From Drosophila persimilis (taxonomy: Eukaryota; Arthropoda; Insecta; Diptera; Drosophilidae), in NCBI RefSeq assembly GCF_003286085.1, contig NW_020825288.1, positions 2,356,001-2,420,000 on the forward strand: a stretch of DNA of 64,000 nt, read 5' to 3'. Positions 36,120-48,706 of this stretch are shown in pieces. How positions within the stretch are numbered: the stretch's first letter is position 1; each line of letters starts with the position of its first letter. The notes under the pieces are model-generated. The model did not search any database and had not been told where the DNA came from. It saw only the letters and a program-made list of their open reading frames with translations. A program made the translations under genes and the position numbers.

Positions 36120-36480
36120 TGCACAGCACAGTGGATACTTCTACTAAATTAGTTTATCTAACTAAAATAATGTTGGTCATTATTTTATGCTTTATTTTTA
36201 TCGCTTTTATCGATTAATATCTTTTGATTTATGGTCCTGTGGCTGTCCATGGTAATTAATTTTAATCGTTGTGATTTCTTGTGTTATTTTTTTATGCGGC
36301 TTCCGGCTGTAAGTTTTTTTCCATTTGCTTTTCAGGATATTTAATGCTGCCTCATGAGGGATATTACCTATCTTTCGGCGTTATCTTTGCTTCTTTATTT
36401 GCTATGGAAATGTATTGGTTTTTAATTTGAAACCGCACAATCGCAAAATCGAAAAGAAATTACAATTCTCTGTTGTGTTT
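36120..36480. promoter_or_regulatory. AT-rich block with homeodomain-type motifs in intron 1
   Basis: A second AT-rich, repeat-poor block with TTATCGATTAATATC, GGTAATTAATTTTAATCG and several TTTATCG motifs. It is a candidate regulatory element on composition only. Confidence 0.25.
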
Positions 36481-36708
36481 GCATGTCCGTCACCTGGCAC
36501 GCCGCCCCCATCCCCATCCCCACCTCACACTTCTCAGAGCAGTGTTAACTAAATAAAACCCACCCCTCCCCCTTCAGTGGAAAAAAGCAGCGAAAATGAA
36601 AGGAAAAACACACATACTCGTACATCCAAGGGACATGGAACTCAAATACCAGAGTAAGTTCTTTTCTCATTAAGCGCTGTGTTTACACATAGACACCCGC
36701 CCACACAT

Positions 36709-36718
<10 letters not shown>

Positions 36719-36742
<24 letters not shown>
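36719..36742. repeat. CA microsatellite
   Basis: Eleven CA units, with more CA-rich sequence upstream from 36700. Confidence 0.95.
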
Positions 36743-37345
36743 TCGAACATGGCTATACATATTTGCGCAATTTTCACACCAGCAGTGACAACGACAACGG
36801 CAACGACAACGAAAGCAGCAGCGACTGTGGAGGAAAGCGAACGGGCCTAATGAGTCCAAATCCGTCGCCCGAAACTTTCGGTAGCCCCCTCTCCCCCGCC
36901 GGCCACACAGGCAGGCCCCGGGCCCCGTGTGATATCCATAGGATACTAAGCCCCCAGCCACTCCCTCCTAAAACGTTGTTGACAATAAAGGGCGGGGAGG
37001 GAGTACAGAGGCCAGAGTGTAATTTGTTGAAAAGCTGCGTGGTAAAAAAGAAACATGCTCGGACGGGACTGGACTGGACTCGACGGGCGATTGAGCAAAC
37101 AACAGAAACAGCAACGGCAACGGCAACAGCAACAACAATACATACACTATCCTTGGCAATAATAGAATCACCAATGGCAACAACAAAAAAACACTACTAA
37201 TAAGAGAAAAACCGCCGTCAACAACAACCAAAAGCACATTAGGAATACACCAAAATACCGAACACTATGCCCAATATACATATGTCGGTATAAAGAATCG
37301 ATCCTTTCGCAGCCTTGCCAGGCCAAGGTGCCGAAGAGTAATACA

Positions 37346-37364
37346 ATACCCTCTGAAAGGGTAT
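37346..37364. mobile_element. Hairpin remnant typical of Helitron-like element ends
   Basis: ATACCCT and AGGGTAT form a 7-base-pair stem with a 5-base loop. Hairpins of this ATACCC...GGGTAT kind mark DINE-1/INE-1 type elements in flies. The flanking sequence (about 37250-37375) may be the rest of a degraded copy, but I cannot define its borders. Confidence 0.4.
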
Positions 37365-37610
37365 ACCAACATCAGAGAGAAAGAGTGTGTGAGGGCGGAG
37401 GGGTACAGGGCTGGAGGGGTAGCAAGTTTTAATTAATCATGACGAGCTAAACAAAAGCCGAGTTTGGTAGTTGAAAGGCAAATGCTGTTCGGCCAGTAAA
37501 CAACAGCGACGAAAGATGTCAGCGACAAACGTCTAGATAAATATATGTCACCACCCACCCCACCCCCTATAGGAAACCCAACCCGTGTACCCCCCCACCA
37601 TCAGCGGGGG

Positions 37611-37632
37611 AGACAGAGAGAGAGAGAGAGTG
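37611..37632. repeat. GA microsatellite
   Basis: About ten GA units; a possible GAGA-factor or CLAMP site in intron 1. Confidence 0.9.
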
Positions 37633-37790
37633 AGTGGCTGACAAATATTTGCTTGTGCGATAATCAAATTTACATTGTGCTGAAGTAGAAAACGAAGAAG
37701 CATCCCGGGAGTGGGACTGGGAGTGGGTGTGGAGTGGAGTGGGACACTTAGAGGTGACACTCGCCTTGGAATGGGTCTTGGATCGGTCTG

Positions 37791-37830
37791 GGATGTTTGG
37801 ATGTGGATGTGGATGTGGATGGCGTGGATC
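37791..37830. repeat. GGATGT hexamer repeat
   Basis: Five to six units of GGATGT. Confidence 0.9.
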
Positions 37831-39305
37831 TGGCACCCTAATTGCGAGTCAAATGACACCAGTGGCCATTGGCATTTGTGGGACAGTGGTGTGCGGGCTG
37901 CAGCTGCGACAGGTACAAGCGCATAAAGCCCGCGGGCCCTGACACTGGCTCTGGCTCTGGCGTGCGGACCGCGTGTCCTGGAGTACAAGGAAAATTACTT
38001 AACTCTGGCCATCATTAAAGAGCTTGGCCCCCGGCAGCATAGCTCTTCCTGTGTCTGCTCCTGGGAAACACTCCACATGCAACTGCCACCATCTGTATGG
38101 CCATAAGCTGATGTTGCCTCCTGTTGCACGCGCGCGCGAGAGTCTGCCGCAGGACGTTAAAATTGCCACGCTTGATGTTGATGTTGTCTGTGTTTCTGGC
38201 GGCGTGTGGCGGGGGGGCGGTTGGAATGAGATTTTAAAGTGTATGTTAATGGGCACCCGCATGCATTTCCATGGGGGTAATGCGGGCCACAGAGACTTTC
38301 GCAATCTTTTGATTACGGCCAAAGGAAGGCCGGTCTCCTCATTAGGCAACCATATCGAAACTTGGACAGGGCTCTACGCCCACAAACACACACATAGACA
38401 CAAATATGGCCACTTGACACGCCCACTGCCCCAAGAAATGACACGACATTGGCGCATTTATCTTGTGCCCAAATATTTGTGGCCAGGCGAATGCCGCGAA
38501 CTTGGGCTGTCTAATAAATTAAACAATCTAAGAGGCAGTTGGCCTCCTCCCACTCACATTAGACATCCCTTCAGTCCTTGGGCGCCCCCCGCCCACGCCC
38601 CAGCTTAAATTAAACACAAACGACAAGTTGAACTGCAAACAAATGCGACAATTTATCTTACTTTCGTTTAATTGTCAGCGCCAAAATGCTGGGCAAGGCA
38701 AAACCAAGACAGCGTCCAAAAGTGGAGCAGAGTCATGATTAAATAATACACACTTTGTATACACACTGCTACGAGTATATGTATAAAGACATTTTCGGTT
38801 TGTGAAAATAAGATAATCAACGTGAAATTAGCGCTGACAAATTGCCAAAATGCCAAAAAGGAAAATGTTCAGGCTCCGGCTCTCTGTAGTTGTAGGGGGA
38901 ATCTCTTTGGCATTTGACAAAAACAAAAATCCCAAAAATTTAGACAACACACACACAACTACACGAACACACCGACAGGGAAAGCGGAAAAATAATGGGG
39001 AAAACGTATTTATTTTGCCACCAACGAAAAATAATGAAAACAATGCGAACATCCAGTGGAACGGAGCCGTCTGCTGGCGAACAAAAATATTTTCATAGAT
39101 ATTTTTGCGCTATTTAAATGCCGCATATTTCCACTCCCATTGCCCCCCCGCTCTTTCCATCAGTCTATCTCGTTCTATTGCATCCCCAGCCATCCATCTC
39201 TATCTGTCGCTACTTCTCCTCTCCTCGCTCTTCTGTTGCTGCTCCCCAAAAAGTACGCTACGCTTTTGTGGGCTGTGCGGCGTGCAATATGATAAATAGA
39301 GTGTG

Positions 39306-39340
39306 CAACAGCAACAGCAGCAGCAGCTGGTGGTGGTGGT
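39306..39340. repeat. CAG tract abutting GGT tract
   Basis: CAACAGCAG units run directly into TGG units. Confidence 0.9.
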
Positions 39341-39410
39341 GCGGCGGCATGTTCATCACAAAGTGGGTCAGTTGTTTACTGACACAGTGACTCTTAAGTG
39401 CACCCGCACA

Positions 39411-39456
39411 AACACACACACACACTCAGACATACACAGACACACACACACACACC
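39411..39456. repeat. CA microsatellite, interrupted
   Basis: Two CA tracts with CTCAGACATA between them. Confidence 0.92.
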
Positions 39457-39618
39457 AACAGTGGTTGCTGAAAGTATGCAGTGCAGCTGATGTTGCGTTG
39501 TGTTTGATACACTCGAGCGTCGACAGACGCACTCAACGCCAGAACAGCCACAGCATCTACAGTCGTGGCTGCTGACACAGTTGACACAGTCTACAGCTGT
39601 AATGCCACGAGACGGGTT

Positions 39619-39653
39619 GCGGGGCAGGGGCGGGGGGCAGGGGCAGGGGCAGG
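39619..39653. repeat. GGGGCA hexamer repeat
   Basis: Five to six units. Confidence 0.9.
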
Positions 39654-40476
39654 CAGCTAACCACTCAGTCAACCTCGGGCAACACCCCAAACCCACTCTG
39701 TTGCACCACTCTTGGCGTTTTGTAATTTTTATATTTTGTTTCATTGCTGCTGTTGAAGTTGTTGTTGCTGCTTTTGCTTTTGCTTTCGCTGTTGCAGTTG
39801 CAGTTGCAGTGTTTAGCAGAACCATTTTGCTGTGTGCCACTGACGGAAATGCAAGAGTGTCTCATTGTTTGGCCCTCGGCTTGCTCCTGGCAGCGTCATT
39901 TTGGCCAAGTACTTGGAAACATTTAAATGCTGAATTGTGAATCGTAATGGGTCTCGTCTCTGAGCCTGACAGCGAAAGTCGGTGCGGGGGGCGGGCACAA
40001 CTTTCACTCACTCTCCCCTTCCACTCCCACAAAATGGTTGGGTGCACTCATTGGAATTGAATTTTACCCATGATTGAGAAGAAGCAAATGAAATACAAGC
40101 AACGAAGCACTGACGCAACGAAGCAAGCACCTTGGCCACATCTCGAGCTGTGGATGTTCTCGCATTTCCCACCTCTTGGCTGCCATTGTAACCGTTTTTG
40201 CAGGTCAAGTGTGTGGGCGCATGCCACAACAATGGGGCACAGCATCCTGCTTCTACCACCGCACCCGCACACACACACACACCTGAGGCCAGGTCGGGAG
40301 TGCTCTAAGTGAAACAACCAACACAAATACTGGCGCACGCTTGCCACACAAATAAACAGATACGACAAGACAGCAAGACAGGAGTAGGCAGTAGGCAGCA
40401 GGGATACGGCTAGAGAGGAGCAGGGAGCAGGGAGCCAGCCAGATTCGTCGTTTTAGCAGAGCAAACAAATGTCAAG

Positions 40477-40494
40477 CGTTGCGTATACGCAACG
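40477..40494. repeat. 18-base perfect palindrome
   Basis: CGTTGCGTATACGCAACG equals its own reverse complement. It stands alone in unique sequence of intron 1. Confidence 0.95.
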
Positions 40495-42318
40495 TGAGCC
40501 GTTGTCTAGCTTTTCAGCCGCAAGGCAAAGTTGCTGCCAATGTGGTTGTTGCTGCTGCTGCATGTTGTTGCCCCACTTGATTGCCAAGCGACATGTATGT
40601 GGCAGAAAGACCCCTCCCCATCCCCATCCCCACCACCCCCTATATGCGCTACCCTCTCCCGCTAAGCTCTTGGATAAATTTTCTAATGCATTTTGCGCGT
40701 GTTTATTATTTTAATTACAAAGCATGCAAAACTTGAATGCCTCTGATGCAAATTGCTCTTGTCTGCCTCTTATTCCAGCAACTATTTTTGCTGGCGCGTG
40801 CTGTGGCAGCTGTCAGACGGATGAGGCAGCAGCATAGCAGCATAGCAGCACAGCAGCACAGAAGACTCTGCTCTCCCTTACAACATTAACCATGGGGCGG
40901 GCTATTAAGCGCTTGGTTTGCTCATTAAAATGCGTCATGATTATTTGTTTATAAGCTTAGCTGCAACCTGCAGAGAAACCAGAAGTGGCAGTGGCGGTGG
41001 CAACTGCTGCCAGTTTATCATTTTATTGTGGAAAATTCTCAGTCGCATTCCCCTCTACTGTCTGGTTGTCGGTTTGCGTGATGGAACTGAATAAAAAGGA
41101 TACCATGCCCCCAACTAATGACACTTGGCGCTGCTCCCTCTCTTCCGTATCGATTTGGCTGTCTGCCCTCGATGATGTGCACTTTTTGTGGGTCTGCTAA
41201 TGAAGTGGTTTGCCTTGAAAAGACCCCCTACCCCAGACCAGACCAAACCAAAAACTCCATGAAGTGGGTCACAATGACGCTGTCTTTTTGTGGTTCTATT
41301 TTCCACTTTGTGTCTATAAATAAGGCGACAGTATTGGATTAATCCAGATATCCATTTGTTTTCATTAGTCTAATTTTTGCCATTGATTCTCTGACTGACT
41401 GTCACCGGGTGGGTGTGTCCGTATCCATATCTGTGTAGCTGTGTCTGTGTCCCCTCCCAGGCGAGGCTCTTGCTAATGACACTAAATGTTCATATGCAGA
41501 TGGAAGTGGCAGTGGCAGTGGCAGGGGCATTGGCATTCGGCTTGGGTCCGTTCGGCTCGGCTTGGCTCCTTTCGAATGTTTTCAAAGGAATTTCGATGGT
41601 TTTGGCCAAATTGGTTTCTGAAATTGCCAGGCCACAGGCAATGGACACAAGTTCTGTGTCAGGCCACTCGAACCACAGAGCACTTAACATTTCTCCCAGT
41701 CTGAGTCTCCCAGCCTTGAATAATAGTCCACATGTGCTGACTAATTCGAGGCACTTTCAAGCTGCATGCAGCAGTGGCAGGCGCATTAGCTGCTGTTTGA
41801 GCGCTCCGTCTCTTTGCATCGAATGAGCTGTCAATGGGTGACAATTTAAGACTGATGGAATTTCATCAACTGCAGCCAGAGTATGGCTCATCGTTGGCGT
41901 CGTTGGTCGATGAGAAGCATTTAAGAGGCAGGCTGCTGGCTTGTGACCTACATTCAGCCAGGCCAGGCATTCCTGGCTGTATTCCAGTGTCCACTTTCAC
42001 ATGTTGCGTTGCTTAGAAAATAGCACATCTCATAATAATTGCAGCTGCAAATTGTCTTTATTTATTGTCCAGCACACGATGCACATGAACGGCTTCATGC
42101 TGCCCTGCCTTCCGCTCCCTTCAGCTGTGTGTACATCCCTGTCGTTATTTTAATGATGACAATTGTTTGCATTACCTATACAAACAAACAGGGACACGAA
42201 CACACAGAGGATATGCTCGAGTGTCCGGTGTGCATGTAAATTTCAATTAGATGCACACACACGTTCCAGCTGCCGTCTAATAAACTTTGCTCATTACATT
42301 TGCTAATAAATTGTCAGA

Positions 42319-42350
42319 GCCAATGGCCAATGGCCAATGGCCAATGGCCA
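42319..42350. repeat. GCCAATG heptamer array (four CCAAT boxes)
   Basis: Four perfect copies of GCCAATG plus a partial fifth. Each copy contains a CCAAT box. Confidence 0.95.
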
Positions 42351-42555
42351 GGACACCCAACCTTCCTGTCTGCATACCCAATCAGTCTTTTGGCTCTTTA
42401 AGATGCCCCTAAGGAGAGGAGTGGTCCAGTAGTCCAGTGGGCCAGGTCAACAGTTTATTGCTCTCAATCAATCGATGACAGCCAACGTCTGGGCGTAAAT
42501 CAATTAGCAGCCAATGAAACAAGCCAACGAACAAAAAGACCATTTCACACATCAG

Positions 42556-42614
42556 CACCAGAAGCAGGAGCAGAAGCACAACCAGGAGCACAAGCAGGAG
42601 CAGAGCAGAGCAGA
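42556..42614. repeat. GAAGCAG/GAGCA degenerate repeat
   Basis: Units of six or so bases, AGGAGCAGAAGCA-like. Confidence 0.85.
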
Positions 42615-43749
42615 CATGGGGGCGACAATGTGAATACCCTCGCACCCGAACCGGCACGGGCATGGCGTCATAAATAAAAAACCAATTAATTTATCATCGT
42701 CTCGGAGCGTCGGAGCAGTGACGAGGAAAAGCATGAATCAGGGGGCGGCCTAGGAGGGGCTAGGCTATTTATGCGCTCTTGAGGAGATGTCAAAGAAAAA
42801 AACTCCTTCAAGTGGAAAGTCGAGCAGCGCATACACTTTCTCGGAATAGCCAAAACATTTAGTCGTGACTCCTCCCACATGATATTACTGATGTTGATTG
42901 GAAAGTTCATATTCCTTGAATGGATTTCAGCTGTAAGTCTTGAGCAAGCTAATCAGATTCTGGGTATCTGCTCTTGTCTAGGGCATCGGGCATTCAACTG
43001 TCTGGGCAGACCAGACCAGGCTATCCAGGCGTTAAACAAAGTAATGCTAATGGCAACAGCACACGCAGCAGTGACAACACCCGAACCATTACCAACAGCA
43101 ACGGCAAAGCAGGCAACAGCAAGCCCTGGCTGGTAGTGGAATGGCATGTTACTCATACGCACCGTTAACGCAAACGCATTATAAATGATCAGCGGCAACT
43201 TGTTTGGCTTTCCTTTGCTTTCCTTTCCTTTCCGCGCGTGTGCTGCCACGTTCGGGGCTTTGTTTTCGGCACTGTTTGCCTTTTGCATATTTTTCACCTC
43301 AACTCTCAATACTGTTTTGTTTTGTTTTGTTTGTTGGTTCGTTGGTTAGCTATTTTCCGGTCTGTGGGGTGTAGAGGTAGGGGGGACGACAGGTGGGATA
43401 TAAGCCACCAAATGACTTTGCGGCATCAGGAAGTGGAGCGGCGCGGTGGCAGCCAGTCAGCCTGGAAACACGCACATCCGCTGTGAGTACACACGTATGT
43501 CGTACGTCCTACGTCCTACCTATGCATTTATGTATCTCCCATACCACGAAGCAAGTGTCCCCGGGTATCCACCCCCCCCTTTCTATTTCCTGTTTGCTTT
43601 CGTTGTTCGTGGCAACCGCTTAAATTTAAATTTAGTTGCTGCCATTTGCGGCAAGCAATTTTTTATCGCTGCCGCATATGCGGCTCTGTCTAATGCCATT
43701 TTGATAGTAATTCTCCTCATAAGCACTTTTATACATATTTTCTTACTAT

Positions 43750-43796
43750 CCGCTTCCCGCTTCCCGCCTTCTGCCTTCCGTCTCCCGCCTCCCGCC
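43750..43796. repeat. CCCGCTT/CCCGCCT heptamer repeat
   Basis: Six to seven diverged units. Confidence 0.87.
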
Positions 43797-44712
43797 ATTA
43801 GCCATCAGCTATCCGCAAATTTATTAAGGACCAACAGAGTTCCGGGGCCTTTCTCTTGGAATCAAGAATCAGGGGCATCCAGGGACCTACGTGCTGTTTG
43901 TTTAGGTGTTGCTGGGCATTCGTTTTGCTTTCTGTCTGGTTTTCCGTTCCTAAAATTTCGTTTCTCGCCCACACACAAACCCAAAAAACCGGGGCGGTAT
44001 ATCCTGACTTTGGTTTGACCGGGTTTTCCTTTTGAGATGCGGGTGGGGGTGCTGGTGTTGGTGTGAGAGTGTTTGTGTTTGCTTTCCCTGTTTTCCATTT
44101 TGCTGCCTGCCAACACACATTAAAAGTTGCTGGGGAAATCGTTTTTGTGATTCATTGTTTGTGGCACAACAGGCAACACTGGCTGGCTGGCTATCATGAC
44201 GATACTACCACCTACTAGTGGCAGCAGCAACCTGTAATCACATGCTAAATATTATATTGTTTGTATTTTTACGGCTAATTACTCATATTTGCTGAGCTGG
44301 AGCTGGGTGGGGAGGGGGCAACGTGTCGCATGCGTGTTATGGCCACTTGACAGGCAGCATAATAAAAACTACTTTTGCATTTGCCACAACATTAAGTAGC
44401 AAACAGTCAGCAAACAGATTTGGGTCTATTGTGGCATCCTCGACTGTTTGCTGTATAATAATTGGGTTATTAAAACAATGAGCAGCAATAATGTGCATAA
44501 TAATTTTAAATGCACTCATACACACTCCCTCAGAGAGCAGGAGTGTGAGCGAGAGAGGGAGGGAGAATGAGCCTAAGAACAGCGAAGAGTCTAGGGAAAA
44601 AATCCACCGACCCACACAGAGACCCGTTCTTTTAGGGTTAATTAGCACAATTTTCTCTTGCTTTTATGACCCCAAAAAATACAAGTGTCTGGCGTACGGC
44701 CATGGCCAGGTC

Positions 44713-44762
44713 CCCAGCATCCAAGCATCCCAGCATCCCAGCAGCGCAGCTTCCCAGCATTC
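44713..44762. repeat. CCCAGCAT octamer-like repeat
   Basis: Five to six units of CCAGCATC with small changes. Confidence 0.87.
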
Positions 44763-45011
44763 TGGCTCCTGCTGCTGCCTCAGCCTTGAGGTCTCCTGGT
44801 CTGGATCCTGCTTCTGCTCCCAGCCGACTTCATTTTGTGGTCGCTTGTAGCAGCCAATTTTCTTTTAACTGTTGTTTGGGTTTTCCCTCTTTGCTGCTGT
44901 TTGCTGCTGCTGATACTGCTGCCGTTTCACCCGTTCTCGGCCTGACCTCAATTTGTTCTGTTCACAGCATGCCCACGGGCGCAGTCTGGACATTTAATTG
45001 TTTGCTTTCGA

Positions 45012-45034
45012 GTGTACCAGTGTACCAGTGTACC
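45012..45034. repeat. GTGTACCA octamer repeat
   Basis: Almost three perfect units. Confidence 0.9.
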
Positions 45035-45713
45035 GGAGCCAGAGCCATGGAAAATAATAGAAATTACGGAAAAGCGGTCATAAGCGGCCCACAAACGAGC
45101 TGCAGTTGCAGCCCCTCCAGCACCCAGCACCCCCCCACCGACCATTGAGCGATTCTAATCCGTGTCCGAGTTCGAGTTCAATATTCGTCTGCAAACTTTG
45201 CCGCCGTGTCGAATACTAGTACTATAAAAACTTCAAGCATATAACTTTCGAGGCATCAGACCCCAACACCATTTCGACCGTCAATTTCGAGCACCAACAA
45301 AATAAAGTAAAATAAAATAAGTCTGCAAATGGAAATGGAAATGGGAATTTGAAAAGAGTCTGGCACTTAAATTTTAAGCTACTTTTGCATCCAACAACAA
45401 CATTTGATGCGGCTCACTGGACGAGGGAGTTGTCTGCTCGCTGGGCTCCCTTTTTTGTTGGTTTCATTCATTTATGAAAATTGTTTTTATTAATGCTATT
45501 GAAATTGTATTATTTGCGTCCAAGTGAATAAATTTTGCATGCGGCTCCTTCCTTTCACGCATTTCAACATTTTCCTTTCCATTTTTTCCGTTTTTTGTTT
45601 GAAAAAGCATGGAAAAGAAGAGAAAAAGCCCAACGAATGACAGCGTGGATGTCGCAGTTTCTGACAGCTTCCATTACCTGTCCACTCGAGCAACCAAAGT
45701 TCTCTTTTTCGCC

Positions 45714-45764
45714 CATTCCATTCCCATTCCCATCCCATCCCCATCCTATCCCCATCCCACCCCT
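45714..45764. repeat. CCATTC/CCATCC repeat
   Basis: Seven to eight units of five or six bases. Confidence 0.88.
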
Positions 45765-48450
45765 ATACTGGTACTTCAATAAGCACGTTGTCTCCCCACT
45801 GAATGGGGGGAATTGTGTATTCAAAACTGCAATTCAGGAAATTACAATTTTGAGGCTGCGGCACAGCACAGCAGGTGCTGGCAAGCAGCTTAAAATCATG
45901 GCTGCTTCAAGTAATTGCTGCTGCCTTTTACATTGTATTTGTAGGAGGATTAGTTGGGGATTATGTACATTAGATCTATCGATCCGTTTATCAATGCAAT
46001 AAGATCCAAAGATAGTACTTGAGCAGATAGAAATGCATGCTAAAACCCATCATTAAGTGCGGCTGGGCAGTGGTATATTTGCGGGCAGCCCACGCGGCGT
46101 ATTCGTAATGGCTTTCTTCTAGTGGCACGTGTGCGTGTGTGTACTGCAATTAATTTGTGAATTTAGCAAATGAGCATACAAATTGTATGTAAATTGGTAA
46201 ATGCTTTTGCATTGCCCAATGGCCTGACAGGTGACAAAGTCGAACTAATGAAGGAGTCCAGTCCAGTCCCACCCCAGCCAAAAACTATTCCAAGTGGGGG
46301 CGCCAGCCTGGTAATTGCTTGATTTGCATAATTTATTGTACACCCAATGCAATTCAATTTCAATTTGAGGTGTTCCCGGACAGCTGACAACACGGCCCTA
46401 ACAGCAGAGCCATCGCATCGTCCTGGCCGAAAATAGTTTCGAAAATATTATCATCGCCAGGCGGGTGGGAGTGGTGCTTAATTAGGCAAAACTAACGATC
46501 ATTATGCATAAACAGTAATTAAATTGAATCGACTGGTTCGGGTGCCTCCTTCTTCAGGTTCGAACCAACATCATTTTGGGTCAGCAGCTGCATCCGAGTG
46601 GGGTTAGTGGGACAGCGGCGCGGCGCTTAATGGGCTAGCATTTGGCCGACACGCCCACTCGAAACACGGCTAACAATCCGGCCCGGGGGCGTTGCCATGA
46701 CGCACAGCGCAGTTTATCAAAATGGGGAAATGGGAAAAAAGGCGACACCCAGCAAAAAAGGAAAAATGGAGAAAATCAAAATAAAATCCAAAACGAAGCG
46801 AAGCGAAAAGTGAAAAAGTTTACAGCACAAAAATATTCTGCGTCTGTCGTCGCTCTCGTCCTCCATCTTTATTCTCGTCTCCATCTACGCTTTGATACCC
46901 TCCCTATTCAGAGAGGATCCCATCCAGGAATAAATATATTCAGCAGAGCCTTGACAGACTAGTCCAATAGTTGTATATATTTTCGCTGCAGGAAGTATCC
47001 TCCGAAAAGAATCAGCGGAGTTTCTTATGGGAATAATCGGTGGAAAGGGTATTTGAAGCTTCGACCTTCCAACGAGAGCTCTTTTTTTGTGATTTTGGCT
47101 TGTTTATTCACCAGAAGAGTGGAAGCCAAGTCAACTGATTGGCTGAGTCCCGCGCCCTCGCCCGCTCCCGCACCCGCCCTCGATGTCAGCTTGAATGACA
47201 TTGAGGCAAACAAATGCTGCAGCAGTAGCACCCCCTGTGCAACACTGCTAACAACATTAAGGAGGACAATGCCAGCCCGAGCATTGTCCCCTGCATTGCA
47301 ATTCATTTAGAGCCACTCGGCTGGATCTGGATCTGGCGCTGGAGCTATCTTTCTGGCTGTTTGAGAGGGAGTTGTAGGGTGCAGGAGGAGTGTTAAAATA
47401 TTTTGTTGCATTCAGTTTGATTGTTTGCAACATTTGCAACATCAACCGCTGCAGCAGTAGCTGCTGCTGCTGCAGAAGCTCGATAATGAAATGACCACAA
47501 AAAAGCTCAAGTTTTATTTGCCCTGCCTTTTAGCTGGTGCGGTGCCCGGACTCCATGTCAATACGAGGAAGATGCTCTTAAGTGCCCCCGAATCGAGTTG
47601 GACTGGCAGTTCCGGACAAGTAGCTGTGGTCTGGTGAGCCATAGGGCATGCGGCATGGGGCCGCAGCTGTGCAACTTTCGTTTTGGTAATGAATTCCGGC
47701 AACTTCTGGCCAAGACAAATGCCGACAGTTCACTCAACCAGATGGCGGAGGGCTTGTCATTAATTTTTTTGGCTGGAGCTAGGGGCAATTTAAGATGGAG
47801 CCACGGCTCCGGCTCCGTCCTCGGATTCAGCTCTGTCTGCTGCTCCCGTCTCCGACTTTAAGCTTCAGTTATGCTGGGAATATTCGCAATTATGGGTACG
47901 GTATGCTTTTGCCTGCTCTGTTCTGGTCCAGTTTGTCCTGCAACTAATTACATTTTTCATCAATCAAATTGCAGCGTCAAAATGCAAATTTAATTTCAGC
48001 CCTCCACCCTCCACCGTGCACCCTGCCGTTGGCTCTGCGTCGGCTTATGTTTAATATTAATTAATATAAAATGCTCGGGCTAAGCCAAAAATGGTTGCAG
48101 CCATTTTCATTACGGCCATAACAATGAAAACTGCCGGCTTGTAATTGCAAAAATTGCAGAGTTCCCGTCCACGTCCCTCTTTGTAATTTTCCCCGCTTTT
48201 TCTCGTAGACATTTGCAAATTTCCCCCGCTTGCCGGCAGCGTTGCTGCCGCTGCTGTCGTGGCTTATTTTCACCCACTTTTCGCCGCGTTTCGGCCACGT
48301 TTTGTTTGCAAATGCCACTCGAAATTTTCCATTTAAATGGCAAATACGGCATGGCCCGAAAGCGTCCGCCAAGAGTCAGCAAAGCAGTGCAACGAAATTC
48401 AAAAATAAAAGCCGCACACAGATGCCAGTACGCCTCAGACCAGTATGCCG

Positions 48451-48482
48451 GGACCCAGACCCAGACCCGGACCCGGACCCGT
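48451..48482. repeat. GACCCG/GACCCA hexamer repeat
   Basis: Five units. Confidence 0.92.
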
Positions 48483-48619
48483 AACCGTAGCCGAGCGGGG
48501 AATCTTCCGGTTGCAACAGCAACTGCAGCAGAAGGAGGTGCAGCAGGAGGAACAGCAGTTGGCGGTGCTTTTGATAGCGCCATTGGCGGCACAATGACTT
48601 CATAAACAGATTTTCATTT

Positions 48620-48706
48620 CCCTCTCTTTGACGCTCTCTCTTGCTCTCTCTGTCTCCCTCTTTATCTCTGTCTATCTGTATATCTGTCTATCTGTCTGTC
48701 TCACTC
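48620..48706. repeat. CT and CTGTCTAT repeats
   Basis: CTCT tracts followed by five TCTGTCTA-like units. Confidence 0.9.

Noticed and set aside
45222-45258. TATAAAAA followed by TCAGA in intron 1, plus strand
   Set aside because: The spacing of about 35 bases is too long for a standard core promoter, and no transcript or frame follows.
46556-46567. GGTTCGAACC, like a tRNA B box
   Set aside because: No A box or cloverleaf upstream; it is just a 10-base palindrome.
46880-47070. Possible further Helitron-like fragment (GATACCCTCC and AAAGGGTATTTGAAGCTTCG)
   Set aside because: Only short similarity to element ends; too weak to set borders.
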